Shown here: positions 11,185 through 22,280 of the stretch, in pieces
Numbering within the stretch: position 1 is the first letter of the stretch
How the letters are laid out: each line of letters starts with the position of its first letter
Assembly (NCBI GenBank): GCA_026018925.1
Contig: JAKSZU010000025.1
Location: 20,501,391 to 20,565,390, forward strand
Source of the DNA: Tupaia tana
Taxonomy: Eukaryota > Chordata > Mammalia > Scandentia > Tupaiidae
Direction: 5' to 3'
DNA length: 64,000 nucleotides
The notes under the pieces: model-generated
The model's input: the letters and a program-made list of their open reading frames with translations, nothing else
The model's database searches: none
Told to the model about the DNA's origin: nothing
Translations under genes and position numbers: made by a program

Positions 11185-11990
11185 CACTCCATCCAGATGT
11201 TGTTGGACCAGGAGGCTGATAGAGCAGCCCCAGTTCAGGACTTTGCCTCTCCTTCAGCAGGTTTATGTCTTTAACCAGAGCTGGCAGATGATTTGAAGAG
11301 CATTACAGACCTTCCTGGAAACTGGAAACTCCCTTTCCCCCATGGTGGTTCCCAAGAGTAAGATGCCCCACTGTAACACAAGAGGCAACATATACAGATG
11401 CAGCAATCCATTCTTTCAAGGAATAGAAACCACTCATCACAGAGGGGCTCATTAGTACACAGGTGGGACATGGAGGAGGCCTTAAGTGACCTGAATTCCT
11501 AAGGTTCTGATCTCCCACAACCCAGCCCAGCACTACTGCTACCCCATGTAGCATCCTAAGGACGGGTCCCAGGCCCTCATCCAGCAGACCTAGGCCAAGA
11601 AAGCTTGAAAACAGGTGACACAGATGATTTGATACACAGCACAGTGGTTGCAGAAACCTAAGTATCTGTGGAGACTTGTCCACAGTCATGCAATGTCTTC
11701 TTGTCCTTGCTGGAGCCAATGCTCATTGATAAGGTGAACTACGAGATGGTGTGCAGCTATGGGGCTTTCCTGCAGCTGCATCTGGCTGGAGGTTCATCAG
11801 CCTGGGACCACCCCATGCCTTTGTTTAACCAATGAGAGATGCTCCATTCTTCCTTTCCACCAAGTCCCTGTGAGGGTCAGAAGCCAGATGTGGGCACTGG
11901 GCTGCAGGGCTTGGGAATCTTCTGCCAGCGAGAGTAATATGTACTTCTCATGGAGTTCTAGCACAGACTGCTGATATTAAACTAGTTCCT
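11185..11990. other. GC-richer unassigned block, possible processed-pseudogene or UTR remnant
   Basis: This block is clearly richer in GC than its flanks and nearly free of simple repeats. The plus frame through 11470 reads long stretches between isolated stops (about residues 'EPMLIDKVNYEMVCSYGAF' at 11713-11769). The minus strand has a 138-codon open frame (11303-11719). I recognise neither product. There is no poly(A) tail or clear TSD. It could be an exon-derived relic, an old LTR or unique sequence. Confidence 0.3.
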
Positions 11991-13080
11991 GTTGGTGTTT
12001 AATCTTGTGTAGCATGTCAGGGTGAAATGTAAGATCCAATCTAAGAGTTTGAAAATGTCATTTTCTTTTAATAACTTTAATTGAAACATCATAATAATCT
12101 TAAACTATATCAGGGAAATTAATTAGTACTTATACTCCAAATATGAAATAGCTTGAGAGGAGAATAATTGGATTTTAGAAATACTTGTTTTTCTTGTACC
12201 CTGATATACAACTGGTACATCTGTACTACACTATAACCTCGATCCATCATTCTGAGTTTCCTGTCATTAAAAAGGGCTAAGTTGACAGTGAATTACCAAT
12301 ATCAATATATTGTGCCACTAACTTTGTCCAAAATATCTTATTCTATAATGACTTTTTTTGTAAATTAACAAAAAATGGTATTATTTCACATGGATATAAA
12401 AGTGTACTGTGACTAACTCCTGTTCAGAATCCTGAATCAGTATGTCAATTCAAAGTCATGATCAATACTACTTATTATTAAAATATATGTCAGATGCTGG
12501 ACAGACTGCTAATACTTAAGCATGTTTCAGATATTAAAAAATACACTATTGAAACTCATCCTCTTCATTAATGTAGTATATCTGAATACCAATTGCAGCA
12601 CAATGTTGGACTGCTCATTTATATATAGTTAGGATGTCCGGTTTTCCCTTCACAGATTTTCAGTATAGATCTGTATTCATATTTCATAAATTATATAAAT
12701 AAAGCATATTGGCAAGAAATGGAGAGTGATTTGGCATCTTTCACCATAATGGAAGCACAAGGTCTTTGCCAGAGAAGATTTAGGAAAAGCTTGCCAATAA
12801 GAGATAACTCTGATAGTCCTTCAAAATGCTGAAATCTTGCCTATGATAAAGTAATTTATCATACAACTCTGTATTAAGCACCTACTTAATTACATTCATC
12901 ATTGCACTGGGCACATTTGCAAAACTGAAGGGAAAAAAAGGCAATGTAAGCCCTTCATTGAGATGCTTAAAACCAAATTCAAGAAGCAAGTTACATATTC
13001 AATAATTAACCTTGCTTCTACAGTCCCAAGTAGTTCAACCGAGTTCCAAGAAAAGAGACATTAGCATGCCCTGAAGTAGT
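11991..13080. other. unassigned sequence with a possible L3/MIR3 piece
   Basis: Mostly AT-rich with no gene. At 12862-12945 'gtattaagcacctactt' and 'gcactgggcacat' resemble the ancient CORE-SINE/L3 block, too short to assign firmly. Confidence 0.4.
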
Positions 13081-13084
13081 TTCC

Positions 13085-13390
13085 TGAGACGATAACTTTA
13101 TTGCAGTGTGGAGTAAGGACTGGAGTGAAGGCAAGATTAGCTGAAGATATACCTACCTATAAAGGAGACTGTAGGCAAGTTCCAGGAAGAGATAATGAAG
13201 GCTTGAACTAGGGCAGTGGAAATGGAGAGGCAAAGCCAGAATCAAGAGATATTTATGAGGAAGGATTAGTGAGTGATTGGATGTGCCAGATGAAGGAGAC
13301 ATCAGGAGTCAAAGTTCGCTCTGAAGTTTCTATCTTGGGAAACAGGGTGCCTGTGATGCATTTTTAGATAGAAACACCAATCGACCGCCT
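13085..13390 (-). mobile_element. LINE-2 fragment, antisense
   Basis: Antisense L2 blocks in order: 'aggcaagattagctgaag', 'ggcttgaactagggcagtgg', 'tgattggatgtg', 'ggagtcaaagttcgctctga', 'gtttctatcttgggaaac' and 'gggtgcctgtgatgc'. These match the reverse complement of the part of L2 seen in sense at 15000-15285. Non-coding remnant. Confidence 0.8.
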
Positions 13391-14019
13391 TCAAGATTTC
13401 CATGATGTGCAGGTTACCAGTCAGTTCTACTGTGCGTGTAGGGAGAATTCATCCTGATATCTCAATTACAGTAAGTGAGGCAGGATATGTCAGTTATAGC
13501 AAAAACAGCAGCTCCTGTGCCGGATCCCCTGCTTAAAGGGGGAAGAGATTTGCACACTCTGGAGCTTAAGGTAAGCATAGAGGAGAAAGCTTTCACATCA
13601 TTTGACACAAAGATTTCATATTTCATTTTCTTTCTTCCCTTGTCAGGCATGTTTCCAGAGTTTGAATTCCTTAAATATATTTGCTAGAGCTGTCATTTAA
13701 TTTATTTTGTAAGTGTAGGTACAGATTAATCTAAGGTTATCATGCTGTAATTACAGAGGGCAATTCTATGACAATTCTTTCTGAAAGACATTTGTTCATT
13801 TTCAGAATTTCTTTAAAAATACACACATAAATAACTCATTAATTTATAATAGTAAGGGAATAAGCCAAAACTCTTACAGCACTGAAGTAAGAGTCAAAAT
13901 ATTTTGGATTAAGTACTGCTTCTACAAACTACATGTACCCTTTGGACCTCAGTAATTACCCAAATCCACTGTAGTTTCTCTATGTGCTAGTACTAAATGG
14001 GACCTGATTTCCTGAGAAG
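13391..14019. other. unassigned sequence
   Basis: No gene seen. The open frames 13462-13650 (-) and 13475-13687 (+) overlap each other and show no recognisable domain. 13885-13975 has a faint MIR-like look. Confidence 0.4.
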
Positions 14020-14700
14020 AAATTATGATTGCTGCAGCCATGTCACATGGCATCTGCTATGACACTAGGACTGATACTGCAGTAGGTGGGTGCCTTAATA
14101 CTCTCTGCCCCTTTCTAATAATTTTCCTACTCTACCTACATCTCCACCACTTGGAATCTATGTCACAATCTAAACTATCCATTTCATCCTCTTTAGTCTG
14201 TCATCTCCCAACTCAGAATATTCTATACTGCCCCTGTAAGACTGTGTCCTTCTTCTCTTCTATACTCTTGCTTTACTAAAATGAAAGGACTTTCAGAATC
14301 CGTGACTCAATTTATAAACCTCCGATCCATTATCTCTTTGTCAAGGGTTTTGTCCTCTACCCCACTTGAACCACTCATTCCCATGGCCAACCCATAGGTC
14401 TGGTCATCCTTAATAGAAGCACCATCTTAGCTTTAATATTTGCATTTTAGATAAAATCTTCCATGCCTTCTCACTCCCTGAAGGTCCTGTGTCCACTGTC
14501 TTCCACTCAGAAATATTTTATTATTCAACATTACCATTTTTTAATGATGCCTCTGTTCCCATCATATATATATGCTTTCCTCTTTTCCTCTTATGTATTT
14601 CTTATTATATCATTCCTGGCAATACGCCATCAAATTCTTTGCTTCCATCTTAATTTGGCAGTTTTACTGACCATTTGACCTGGTCAAATCAAATTATTCC
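14020..14700 (+). mobile_element. possible upstream LINE-2 fragment
   Basis: C-rich, G-poor sequence with blocks such as 'accactcattcccatggcc' and 'taggtctggtcatcctta' that resemble the L2 coding region, in the same direction as the clearer L2 at 14990-16145. Weak and interrupted. The two open frames in it (14025-14279 and 14463-14678) are short and featureless. Confidence 0.4.
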
Positions 14701-14757
14701 CTATTCTGCATCTACAGCCACAATGCCCAACGCCAAACAGGTTGTTTGTAATAGTAA

Positions 14758-14945
14758 TATTTTTTCAGGTAATAGTAACAACTACCACCTCAGAGTTTTA
14801 TATATATTAGCTGACTTAAACCTTGTAACAAATTTATGAAGTAGTTTTTATTATACATGAAGAAACTCAAGTTCAAATAATTTAAATAAACTATTCATTG
14901 TGATATAGCTTATAAGCAATCTGTCTGGTTCAAAGGAATTGATGC
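14758..14945 (+). mobile_element. MIR SINE, sense
   Basis: The MIR core is recognisable: 'attagctgacttaaacc' / 'ttgtaacaaatttatgaagt' / 'tttattatacatgaagaaac' then 'gtctggttcaaa'. This is the ancient tRNA-derived CORE-SINE shared by all mammals, here strongly diverged. Confidence 0.75.
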
Positions 14946-15288
14946 CAAAATACATACAGCTCTCTGGTCTTTTCCCACAAACCTCTTCTGTCTACATTCT
15001 TCACAATCAGCAAATGGAAACTCTACCCTTCCAGCTACTAATGCCAAAACTGTAGAGCTTTTTCTTTGACTTGTTTCCTTTTCCATCTCTTAATCTTATT
15101 AAGTCCACATTCAGAATCAGCTTATTCCTCACTGCCATCACTTTGGTCCAACCCAGCTTAGTTTTTTTGTTAAGATGATGAAAATATCTTTTGAACTGGT
15201 CTCTTGATTCCAGCTTTGCCCACCAGTAATCTTTGCTCAGTTCAGCAGTCTTTCCCGGAGATTCCTATTAATATAAGAGATCACACCA

Positions 15289-15538
15289 GGGTCCAGCAGG
15301 TAGCATGGAGTTTACAGCAACTGGATCCCATGGGGTCAACTGTGAGGCTCAAATCCATGCTTCAAAATCATGGCTGCCACATGCTGGGTACCCAGAATCT
15401 AAGAGAATGAGAAGATTGTGGCATGGTTGTCCCACTCGGGGAGTGATTTATCACTCTCCCTCTCTCTGTCTTTCTCTGACAACGGCATATGCCCTATAAT
15501 ATAAACTATAAAAACTAAAAACTAAAAAATCACACCAT
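15289..15538 (+). mobile_element. older tSINE-A with 9-bp TSD in L2
   Basis: TSD 'atcacacca' at 15280-15288 and 15539-15547, a stretch belonging to the host L2. Head 'gggtccagcaggtagcatgg', B-box-like 'ggctcaaatcc', body 'gtggcatggttgtcccact', end 'gccctataatataaac'. Confidence 0.88.
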
Positions 15539-15601
15539 TCCACTGTGCAAGAATCTTTTGTTTTAAATTGTGCAGAAATATTTGTATGTTTAAGGTTTTT
15601 T

Positions 15602-15782
15602 TAAGAAATATTTCATTTAACTTTATTTATTTTAATTTGACCAGAAAGGGACAGAGTGAGGGGGGAGAGAGAGAGAGAGAGAGGTGATTGAAAGTGAGAA
15701 AGCAAGCTGCCATGTCTAAGACTCAAACCACAGTGACCGTGTGGGAGTCCAGCGTCCTTAACCACCACGCCACCTGCTGGCC
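15602..15782 (-). mobile_element. tSINE-B, antisense, in L2
   Basis: On the minus strand the head is 'ggccagcaggtggcgtggtg' (ends 15782), followed by the B-box region 'gtttgagtc', (CT)n and 'aaattaaaataaataaagtt'. The TSD is not clear. Confidence 0.88.
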
Positions 15783-16238
15783 ACATAACCGTCTTCTAAT
15801 TGCTTACCATTTCACACAAGTAAAAATAAGTGCTATTGATGTGTCCTCACGTGATTTGAGTCTTTAACCTCCTATCTCCTTTTGTGCCTTTCCTTTTGCT
15901 TCCTGTTCTCTGGTGTCACAGGGCTTTTAGTTGCTGAATATGCCAGGAATGTTCTGATCTAGGACCTTCCACTTTGTGATTCCTTCTTCTTGAAATGCTC
16001 TTCCCCACATATCCGCATGACCAGGGACTCCACTCCTTCAAGTCTCTGATAGCCAGCAACTTTCTCAGTGAGGCCTTTCTTGGTCTCCGGTAGCTTTCTG
16101 TGTTCCATGAAGAATGTGCAATTTGAATATGCAAGTTGAGAGGACTTTAACACATAAAAAAAAGTTTAGAAAATAATTTTTGGGAGGACTGAGGCTCTGG
16201 GCAGTGTTTCCAGAAATGGCTTTTAGAATTCAGTTGCT

Positions 16239-16479
16239 GGGACCAGCAGATGGCATACTGGTTGCATCACTGGATTCCCACATGGCCGACTGTGGTTTGA
16301 GTCCTGGACCCAGTAGCTTGAAACTCCCACCAGGCATGTGTGCATATGTGTTCAAGATTCCAAGAGGAAAAGGGATTGTAGTGTGGCCATCAGCCTGGAG
16401 ACTGATTTTTCACTGTCCCTGTCTCTCTCTGACAAGCACACATACTTTAATGCAAAAACCTCTAAGAAAAAAAAAAAAA
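16239..16479 (+). mobile_element. older tSINE-A with poly(A)
   Basis: 'gggaccagcagatggcatac' head, 'gtttgagtcctggaccc', 'gtgtgcatatgtgttcaag', 'gggattgtagtgtggccatc', 'tgcaaaaacctctaag' then poly(A). An imperfect TSD ('aattcagttgct' / 'aattcacttgcc') flanks it. Confidence 0.88.
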
Positions 16480-17969
16480 TTCACTTGCCACTGAAATGCC
16501 CTGTAGACAAGGATTAAGTACTTTTCTATCTTTTAAAAACATCATAATCATCACTTTCTGAAAAACATTAAAAATTACAGAAAAATGGCTTTTCCATTAT
16601 TTCCACCTTTAAGTTTACCCAAACTGTTTCAAATTAGTAAATACTTTTATGTAGTTTTAAGATTTTTTTGAGAAATCTAATTTTAAGCCTTTCAGATGTT
16701 ATTGTAGGGAGAAGCACAAAAGTTGAAAATGGATGCCTTATGCCCGTAGATTTGGACTGCATATCACATTTGAAAAATTATATGTAATGCTACTATCAAC
16801 TGCATTTTTCCTATATTTTTCAAAAGCACTTATTAAAACCTCACACAGTATATAATTATTCATTTTGTTTACTTTTTGCTTTTCCCCACTGGGAATTTTG
16901 TCTATTTCATTTTGTCTGTGATCTTAAATAATGTCTGTCTTTTTTGTTGACTTGAAATAATGTCTGTCAAGTAATAAACATAAGAAATACAGAGTGTCCG
17001 CACTCTATGACAGAAACTATGACAGAAACTGATTGACTAAAGGTTACAGAAACACAGTAAATGGATGTGAATACCTGATATAGTGTGTGTGAAAGAGGAG
17101 AGTCTGAGGAAGGACATTTAAAAGGAAAATAGAGAGCATTAATGGGACAAAGAAATGTGGTATTATCTGTTGAAGGTAATTTTATAGTTTTATCAACTAG
17201 ACTAAGGAGAAATGTTCACAAGTTGGAATATTTACTTTGTAAGCTAAATAATGTGATTGAATGTATAAAAGAAAATGAAATAAAATGATACTTTAAATAA
17301 ATATCATATATTTATATATATTTGTTGAGTGCACTCTAATAAACATAAATTGTCAATTGTACCGAAATACATCGAATCCCATATCAGAAGAAAATACTAT
17401 CAGCAGTGTCTCATATCAGACAAGAATACTATTAATGATTTTAAGTACTTCACAGATTGTTCATAGTATCCCTTCAGGTAAATTACATGCACAATAAAAT
17501 TCCTCACCCAGGTCAGATCCTATAGTGTCTAACAGAAAATATTCTTAAATTTTATTAGTTTTTCCTTCTCCTGTATTCGAGGTGCCATAGCAGAATTCAT
17601 TACACGTTTGTCTTTGGCATTCATGCAACTAGCCCTCAGCTAGACGTCTTCTTCTTGCCCTGCAACAAATCACATTGGCTCTCCATTCATTAATCTTTCC
17701 AAAAGGTCCATTTTAACTTCTCTGACTCTGCCTCCTGAAATTTATTATTGTCTCTTAAGCCTTTTGCTACACATTTAAGTCTCTCCAGAAGGAGTAGAGA
17801 ATAGATTGCCAATACCCCAAAAAGATATCTTTAAAAATATCCATATTTCTAAATTTCATATTTTTTCTTAAATATTAATTTTACCAATTATGCTAGCTCT
17901 CTTTGTTGATTAATTGTATTTCTTAAAAAGGAGAAAAAAAGTGTCATCATGAAAAAGTGACACAATTAT
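16480..17969. other. unassigned AT-rich sequence
   Basis: No gene. 17560-17760 is pyrimidine-rich and could be another L2 relic, but I cannot align it with confidence. Confidence 0.4.
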
Positions 17970-18213
17970 TGGGCCAGCTGGTAAAATGTATATTGGTATA
18001 TCTATTTTAGAAAAGGAGTTCAACTCCAGGATTGTGGTTACTATTAGCTGGAGGCATGATGATCTCAGAAATACTAGAGATGTTTTATTTTTTTAGGTAA
18101 GGGGATCGACACATAGATATTACTTGTATTGTTAAACTGTATATTTTATATATTCATATTTATATGTTTATTTAACATATATAGATCATATTAGGTACAT
18201 ACATATGTGTATA

Positions 18214-18370
18214 TAAATATACTTGAAAAACATACCAAGCATGTGTGCATGTACCCAGGATCCTCATGGGGTGGAGAATTAAAAGAAAAGACTGTAGCAT
18301 GATCATCCTCTTTGAGGGGGAGGGAATATCTTTCTCCCTCTCATGCACGCACATGTACTGTACATTTAAT
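18214..18370 (+). mobile_element. tSINE-A, 3' part only
   Basis: Starts within the element at 'acttgaaaaacataccaagc', then 'gtgtgcatgtacccaggatc' and 'gactgtagcatgatcatcc', ending in 'catgtactgtaca' with a (TTAA)n tail. The head is missing. A weak head-like 'gggccagctgg' at 17972 may be its displaced 5' end. Confidence 0.65.
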
Positions 18371-18435
18371 TAATTAATTAGACACATAAATTAACTTCAA
18401 ATAAGTAAAAAAATAAAAATAATTTTGATATGACA

Positions 18436-18575
18436 GGAGTTTCAATCCTAGTTTTCACTCTTGAATGCTGAATATATTCAATTTCGCCGAATGTTTGTTC
18501 ATCTTTAAAATAGGCATAATAACCCATGATATCATGGGGATTAATTGAAATAACTACATGGTAGAGTCACAAAAG
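18436..18575 (-). mobile_element. MIR SINE, antisense
   Basis: Antisense MIR core: 'gtttcaatcctagttttcac', 'gtttgttcatctttaaaata' and 'ggcataataaccca' then 'tcatggggattaattgaaat'. The order matches the MIR reverse complement. Confidence 0.75.
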
Positions 18576-19865
18576 TGTTATTTCTATGTCATTTCTCCCT
18601 AGTCTCTCATTACAACCAGCATGCCAAAAGTAGAGTGATATTTTTTTTCCCTCAGTTTGAAAGTATAATATTACCTGTTGAGAACAGACTTGAAGAAATT
18701 TTCATGGAGGTTTCTTCTATATGTATAATTTTCCTTTTAAGATTCCTACTGCATCAGTAGGAAGTTTATTTTTGTATGACTATGTAGCCAAGCACTTCAT
18801 TTTGATATATAATAATGGAAAAATATTCTGAAAAGAAAATGTAACTTTGTCCTTCCTGACATCATTTCCCAGAGTAGTCCTCCTATCAAGTGTATTTCCA
18901 TTCTGGCTTTGTTTTGTTTTGTTTTTGTTTTTCCTTTTTCTTGTTTGTTCAATGCCCATAGCTGGGCATTATAAGAATTTTTTTTGTTGTTGTTGTTGTT
19001 TTTGTTTATTTTTGTTTAAATGGAGTAAAGTTTTCTGAATAGTATAGTGCCAGGTATCCAGAAAAATGCAAATAATCTCCTGAATGACTGGTCTACTAAG
19101 GTTCATTGAGGTTCACTAAGCTTTTGTGAACCTAAATGCTATATTCTGAGATAAATATTCACTGTAAGTAACAGAATCATGACCCAGTTGAGCTTTCAGC
19201 ACAGGATAACATGGACGTCTAAGTGGACTAAGATGGTCAACTTGAAACACAAACTATGCAGCCTATATTAGAAAACGGCAAGGTCAACATTACACAGGCT
19301 GAAATCAGTCTGTGGCTTTCCTTAAACTTCTATTTCCTGATTATGGGTAAACGCTCATTTCTAACTCCTCATGTCTTCTTTACACTGGCTTTGACCTGTC
19401 TACATTCCTTCTCTATTTTTTTTCCCCAGAAATAGGCTTGACCCTTTGCTTTCCCTGGTGCATCTGACAAGTAAGATTAAATGTTACTTTGCTCTAGACC
19501 TGACTTAGAAATCAGCTTTATTTGCAGAAGGAGACTTTAATTGGAAGTCAGAAAATACTTTCCTATTCCTGGTACACAGTCAGTCATTCGAAGGGTTTTT
19601 GCTCCTTGAAAATTGTCCACCCCAAAACTTTCTAGAGTCTGTGCTCATTTAGGATACGACTTGCACTCCCCACACTCACATATCCATGATTGTTTTATTC
19701 CTTTCATCCTGCCTTTAGACCCTGAGTGTCGACCAGGATAGCAACACTGAATGTCTTAGGATGACAAGAAAAGTCCTCACTCTTCAGCCTTAAATCCGGT
19801 AATACTAATAATGAGATTCAAGTGAGTGCTTAGATGACTTTTGCTACAATTAAAAAAAAATGACA
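18576..19865. other. unassigned sequence
   Basis: No gene seen. A T/G-rich patch with (GTT)n lies at 18908-19020. The short open frames there are low complexity. Confidence 0.45.
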
Positions 19866-19958
19866 TGGGCTAGTTCTGTGGCTTGGTGGTTAAGGGAGCT
19901 AGATCCTCTGTGGCCAACTGCACGATTCAAATCCTAGCCTCGAGGTCTTGAAAGTCAC

Positions 19959-19993
<35 letters not shown>

Positions 19994-20114
19994 ATGTGTG
20001 CACCAAATCCCAACTTCAGAGAGAAGGGAATATAGCATGAATACACCTCACTGGGGAGTACTTTTTCCCTTCTCTCTCTGCCTGTCTCTGAATAGAGCAT
20101 ATACCCTCTGGCAA

Positions 20115-20160
<46 letters not shown>
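19866..20160 (+). mobile_element. older tSINE-A with two internal microsatellites
   Basis: Head 'gggctagttctgtggcttgg' then 'gattcaaatcctagcc'. The 'gtgtgtgcgtgcc' segment has expanded to (TG)n at 19961-19992, and the A tail has become (AT)n at 20118-20159. The open frames on both strands are the element. Confidence 0.8.
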
Positions 20161-20162
<2 letters not shown>

Positions 20163-21142
20163 TCAAAACTTTACGTAGCCAGGACTAAAGCAGATGAGCA
20201 GTGCTCAAATGAGAGGAAATGACAGCTCCCAGAAGTATTCAAAAATTTCAACTTTTCTATCATTGAAAGCTTACCCATACCAATGGGTAAATAACAAAAT
20301 ATTCATTTCTGTGTGTGTTTGGGCATCTTTCTTTGTTTGGAAGATTTGAGAAACTGCTAAAGAGGATAAACAAAAACTGAGACAGATCCCAGCCTGCAAG
20401 CTCAAAGGCCCAGTTTCAGGATGTGCCGGCAACGATGAAGTCTGAGGTAGCTTTGTTATATGAGCCCATCCTTCCTCCAATAAAAAAATAATAATAATAA
20501 AAAATCCATGGTATAAACATGGGATTTAGGGAATTGGAGACCAAAAGCAGCCGAATCCTTCATCATTTGGCTCTTCAATAGTGTCAGTAATGTGAAAAAG
20601 AATATGTCCCATTTGCCTCAAGCTAAATGGGTTTCCGAGTGAACAAGGATGAATGTGAAATCTGATGCCACTCCAGACACTTCTGGACTGTTATAATAGG
20701 AACTTACAACATCTCAGAATTGTCTCCTGTATTACAAAGGGACATTGCTGTCTCCAAAAAGAGACTATGATGACAGAAAGTTTCCAAAGAAAAAAAAAAG
20801 ACTACTTCAACTGTTTTAATGGTTTGAATATATAGAGTGAAAAAAAAAATCAGTGAGATGTAAAACAAAAATGGTTGTAAAATTTATTAATTACTCTGCT
20901 CTGTGTTATGTATAATATAGATGACTCCAAATATGTCCAAAATTAACATGAAACACAGTAAGTACGTAAGTTCTTCACCTCTTTTCCATTGCCAGAGTCT
21001 CTCTTCTAGGATCTTTGCAGGAAAAAAATGAAATGAAATTAGACTACGGTGTCCCGTGGAAATCTGTGGCTCACTGTGGAGATTCTTGACTGTGAATTTG
21101 GTAAATTTCATTGATTAAACTATTATTTTTATAGAGAGAAAC
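20161..21142. other. unassigned sequence
   Basis: No gene or repeat family recognised. Minus-strand open frames at 20271-20480 and 20887-21111 lack any recognisable domain. Confidence 0.45.
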
Positions 21143-21512
21143 TGTGACAGGCAGAATAATGGTCCTGTAATTATAGTCACATTCTAATTCTTGTAAACGG
21201 TTAATATGTTATATTACTTGACAGACAGAAATTAAGGTTGCAGATGGAATTAAATTTGCCAATCAGATGACCTAAAAATTATGAGATTATTCTGGATTAT
21301 GCAGGTTGGCCGAATTGTAGTCTAAGGATCCTTAAAATTGGGAGAGGGAGGCAGAAGAGGCAGTCAAGTGACTTGATGAGAGAAGGACAAACTGCTATTG
21401 CTGGTTTTGAAAATAGAGGGAGAGGCAGAGAATCAAGGAGTGTAGCAAGGCTCTAGAGTCTGGAAAGGACAAGGAAACACATTCTCTGCAAGAGCCTCCC
21501 AGAAGAATTCAG

Positions 21513-21748
21513 CTTAGCAGGTTGGCTTAGAGGTTAGGCAGCTGGATTCTACATGACTGACTGCCCTGTTCAAATCCTGGACCCAGCAGCTTGTAGAACA
21601 GACCAGGTGTGTGAGTGTGTGCCTGAAATCCTGAGATGAGACTTGGGGAGAAGGAATTGCTGTGTGGCCATCCCCCTGAGGGAGTGATATCTCACTTTTT
21701 TTCTCCTTCTCTCTCTCCCCACTGGGGAGGAGATTGCTCTCTCTTTCT

Positions 21749-21800
<52 letters not shown>

Positions 21801-21828
21801 GGCAATTACACATGCCATATAGGGGGAA
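21513..21828 (+). mobile_element. older tSINE-A with expanded (CT)n, in MLT1
   Basis: Head 'ttagcaggttggcttagagg', 'gttcaaatcctggacccagc', 'gccatccccctgagggagtg', then a duplicated CT region with (CT)n at 21752-21790 and the end 'acatgccatataggggg'. An imperfect TSD ('aattcagctt' / 'aattcagtctt') flanks it. Confidence 0.85.
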
Positions 21829-21883
21829 AAATTCAGTCTTGTTGACATCTAGATTTTAGTCCAATAAGAATTATGTCCAATAG

Positions 21884-22162
21884 GGACCAGTAGTTAGCAT
21901 AATGGCTATGTCGCTGGACTCCCACATAGTTGACCACGGTTCGTGTCCCGGACCTGGTGGCTTAAAGTCACGCCGGGCGCATGTGTGTGCGTGCCCAAGA
22001 TCCCAAGAGCAGAATAGAGGAGAAGGGATTGCGGTGTGACCATCCCCCCCGGGGGGTGATTTCTCGCTTTCTATCTCTCTGTCTCTCTCTGCCTGTCTGG
22101 CGAGCGCACGCGCCCTATAGCGAAAAACCTCTCCAGAAAAAGAAAAAAAAAAAAAAAAAAAA
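21884..22162 (+). mobile_element. young tSINE-A with perfect 18-bp TSD, in MLT1
   Basis: TSD 'aagaattatgtccaatag' at 21866-21883 and 22163-22180. Full tRNA-like head (A-box-like 'ttagcataatgg', B-box-like 'ggttcgtgtcc'), a CpG-rich 'gcgagcgcacgcgccctata' segment and a long poly(A). It inserted into the LTR after the neighbouring SINE or independently of it. Confidence 0.95.
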
Positions 22163-22280
22163 AAGAATTATGTCCAATAGCTGACCCATGGTACTGTAAG
22201 ACAATAAACATAAAATTTTAAGTCGTCAAGTTAATAGTAATATGTTCAAACCAATTGATAACAGCAATAGCAAAGTAATA

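Larger units (their letters stand above)
14990..16145 (+). mobile_element. LINE-2 fragment, sense, split by two SINEs
   Basis: L2 sense blocks run in order: 'cactttggtccaaccca', 'ttgaactggtctcttgattc', 'gatcacacc', then after the first SINE 'attccactgtgcaagaat', and after the second 'tgaaatgctcttcccca' and 'ctcagtgaggcctttcttgg'. Two insertions (15289-15538, + and 15602-15782, -) interrupt it without changing the order. No open reading frame remains. Confidence 0.85.
21143..22280 (+). mobile_element. MLT1-type (MaLR) LTR, sense, carrying two SINEs
   Basis: Sense MLT1 blocks in order: 'gacaggcagaataatgg', 'gattattctggattatgcag', 'agagtctggaaaggacaagg', 'agagcctcccagaag', then after SINE 1 'gttgacatctagattttagt', and after SINE 2 'tgacccatggtactgtaag' and 'aacagcaatagcaaagtaat'. 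Only a non-coding LTR is present. The insertions occupy 21513-21828 and 21884-22162. Confidence 0.85.

Noticed and set aside
11303-11719. 138-codon minus-strand frame
   Set aside because: The protein is not recognised and the surrounding block is equally stop-poor on the plus strand because of its composition. Kept only as an unassigned block.
21884-21960. Functional tRNA gene
   Set aside because: A- and B-box-like motifs are present, but they belong to the head of a dispersed SINE with poly(A) and TSD, and the cloverleaf is not that of a normal tRNA.
21143-22280. Endogenous retrovirus with genes
   Set aside because: Only a non-coding MaLR-type LTR is present here, as at 1690-2453 and 31010-31121. 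No gag, pol or env remnant is visible.
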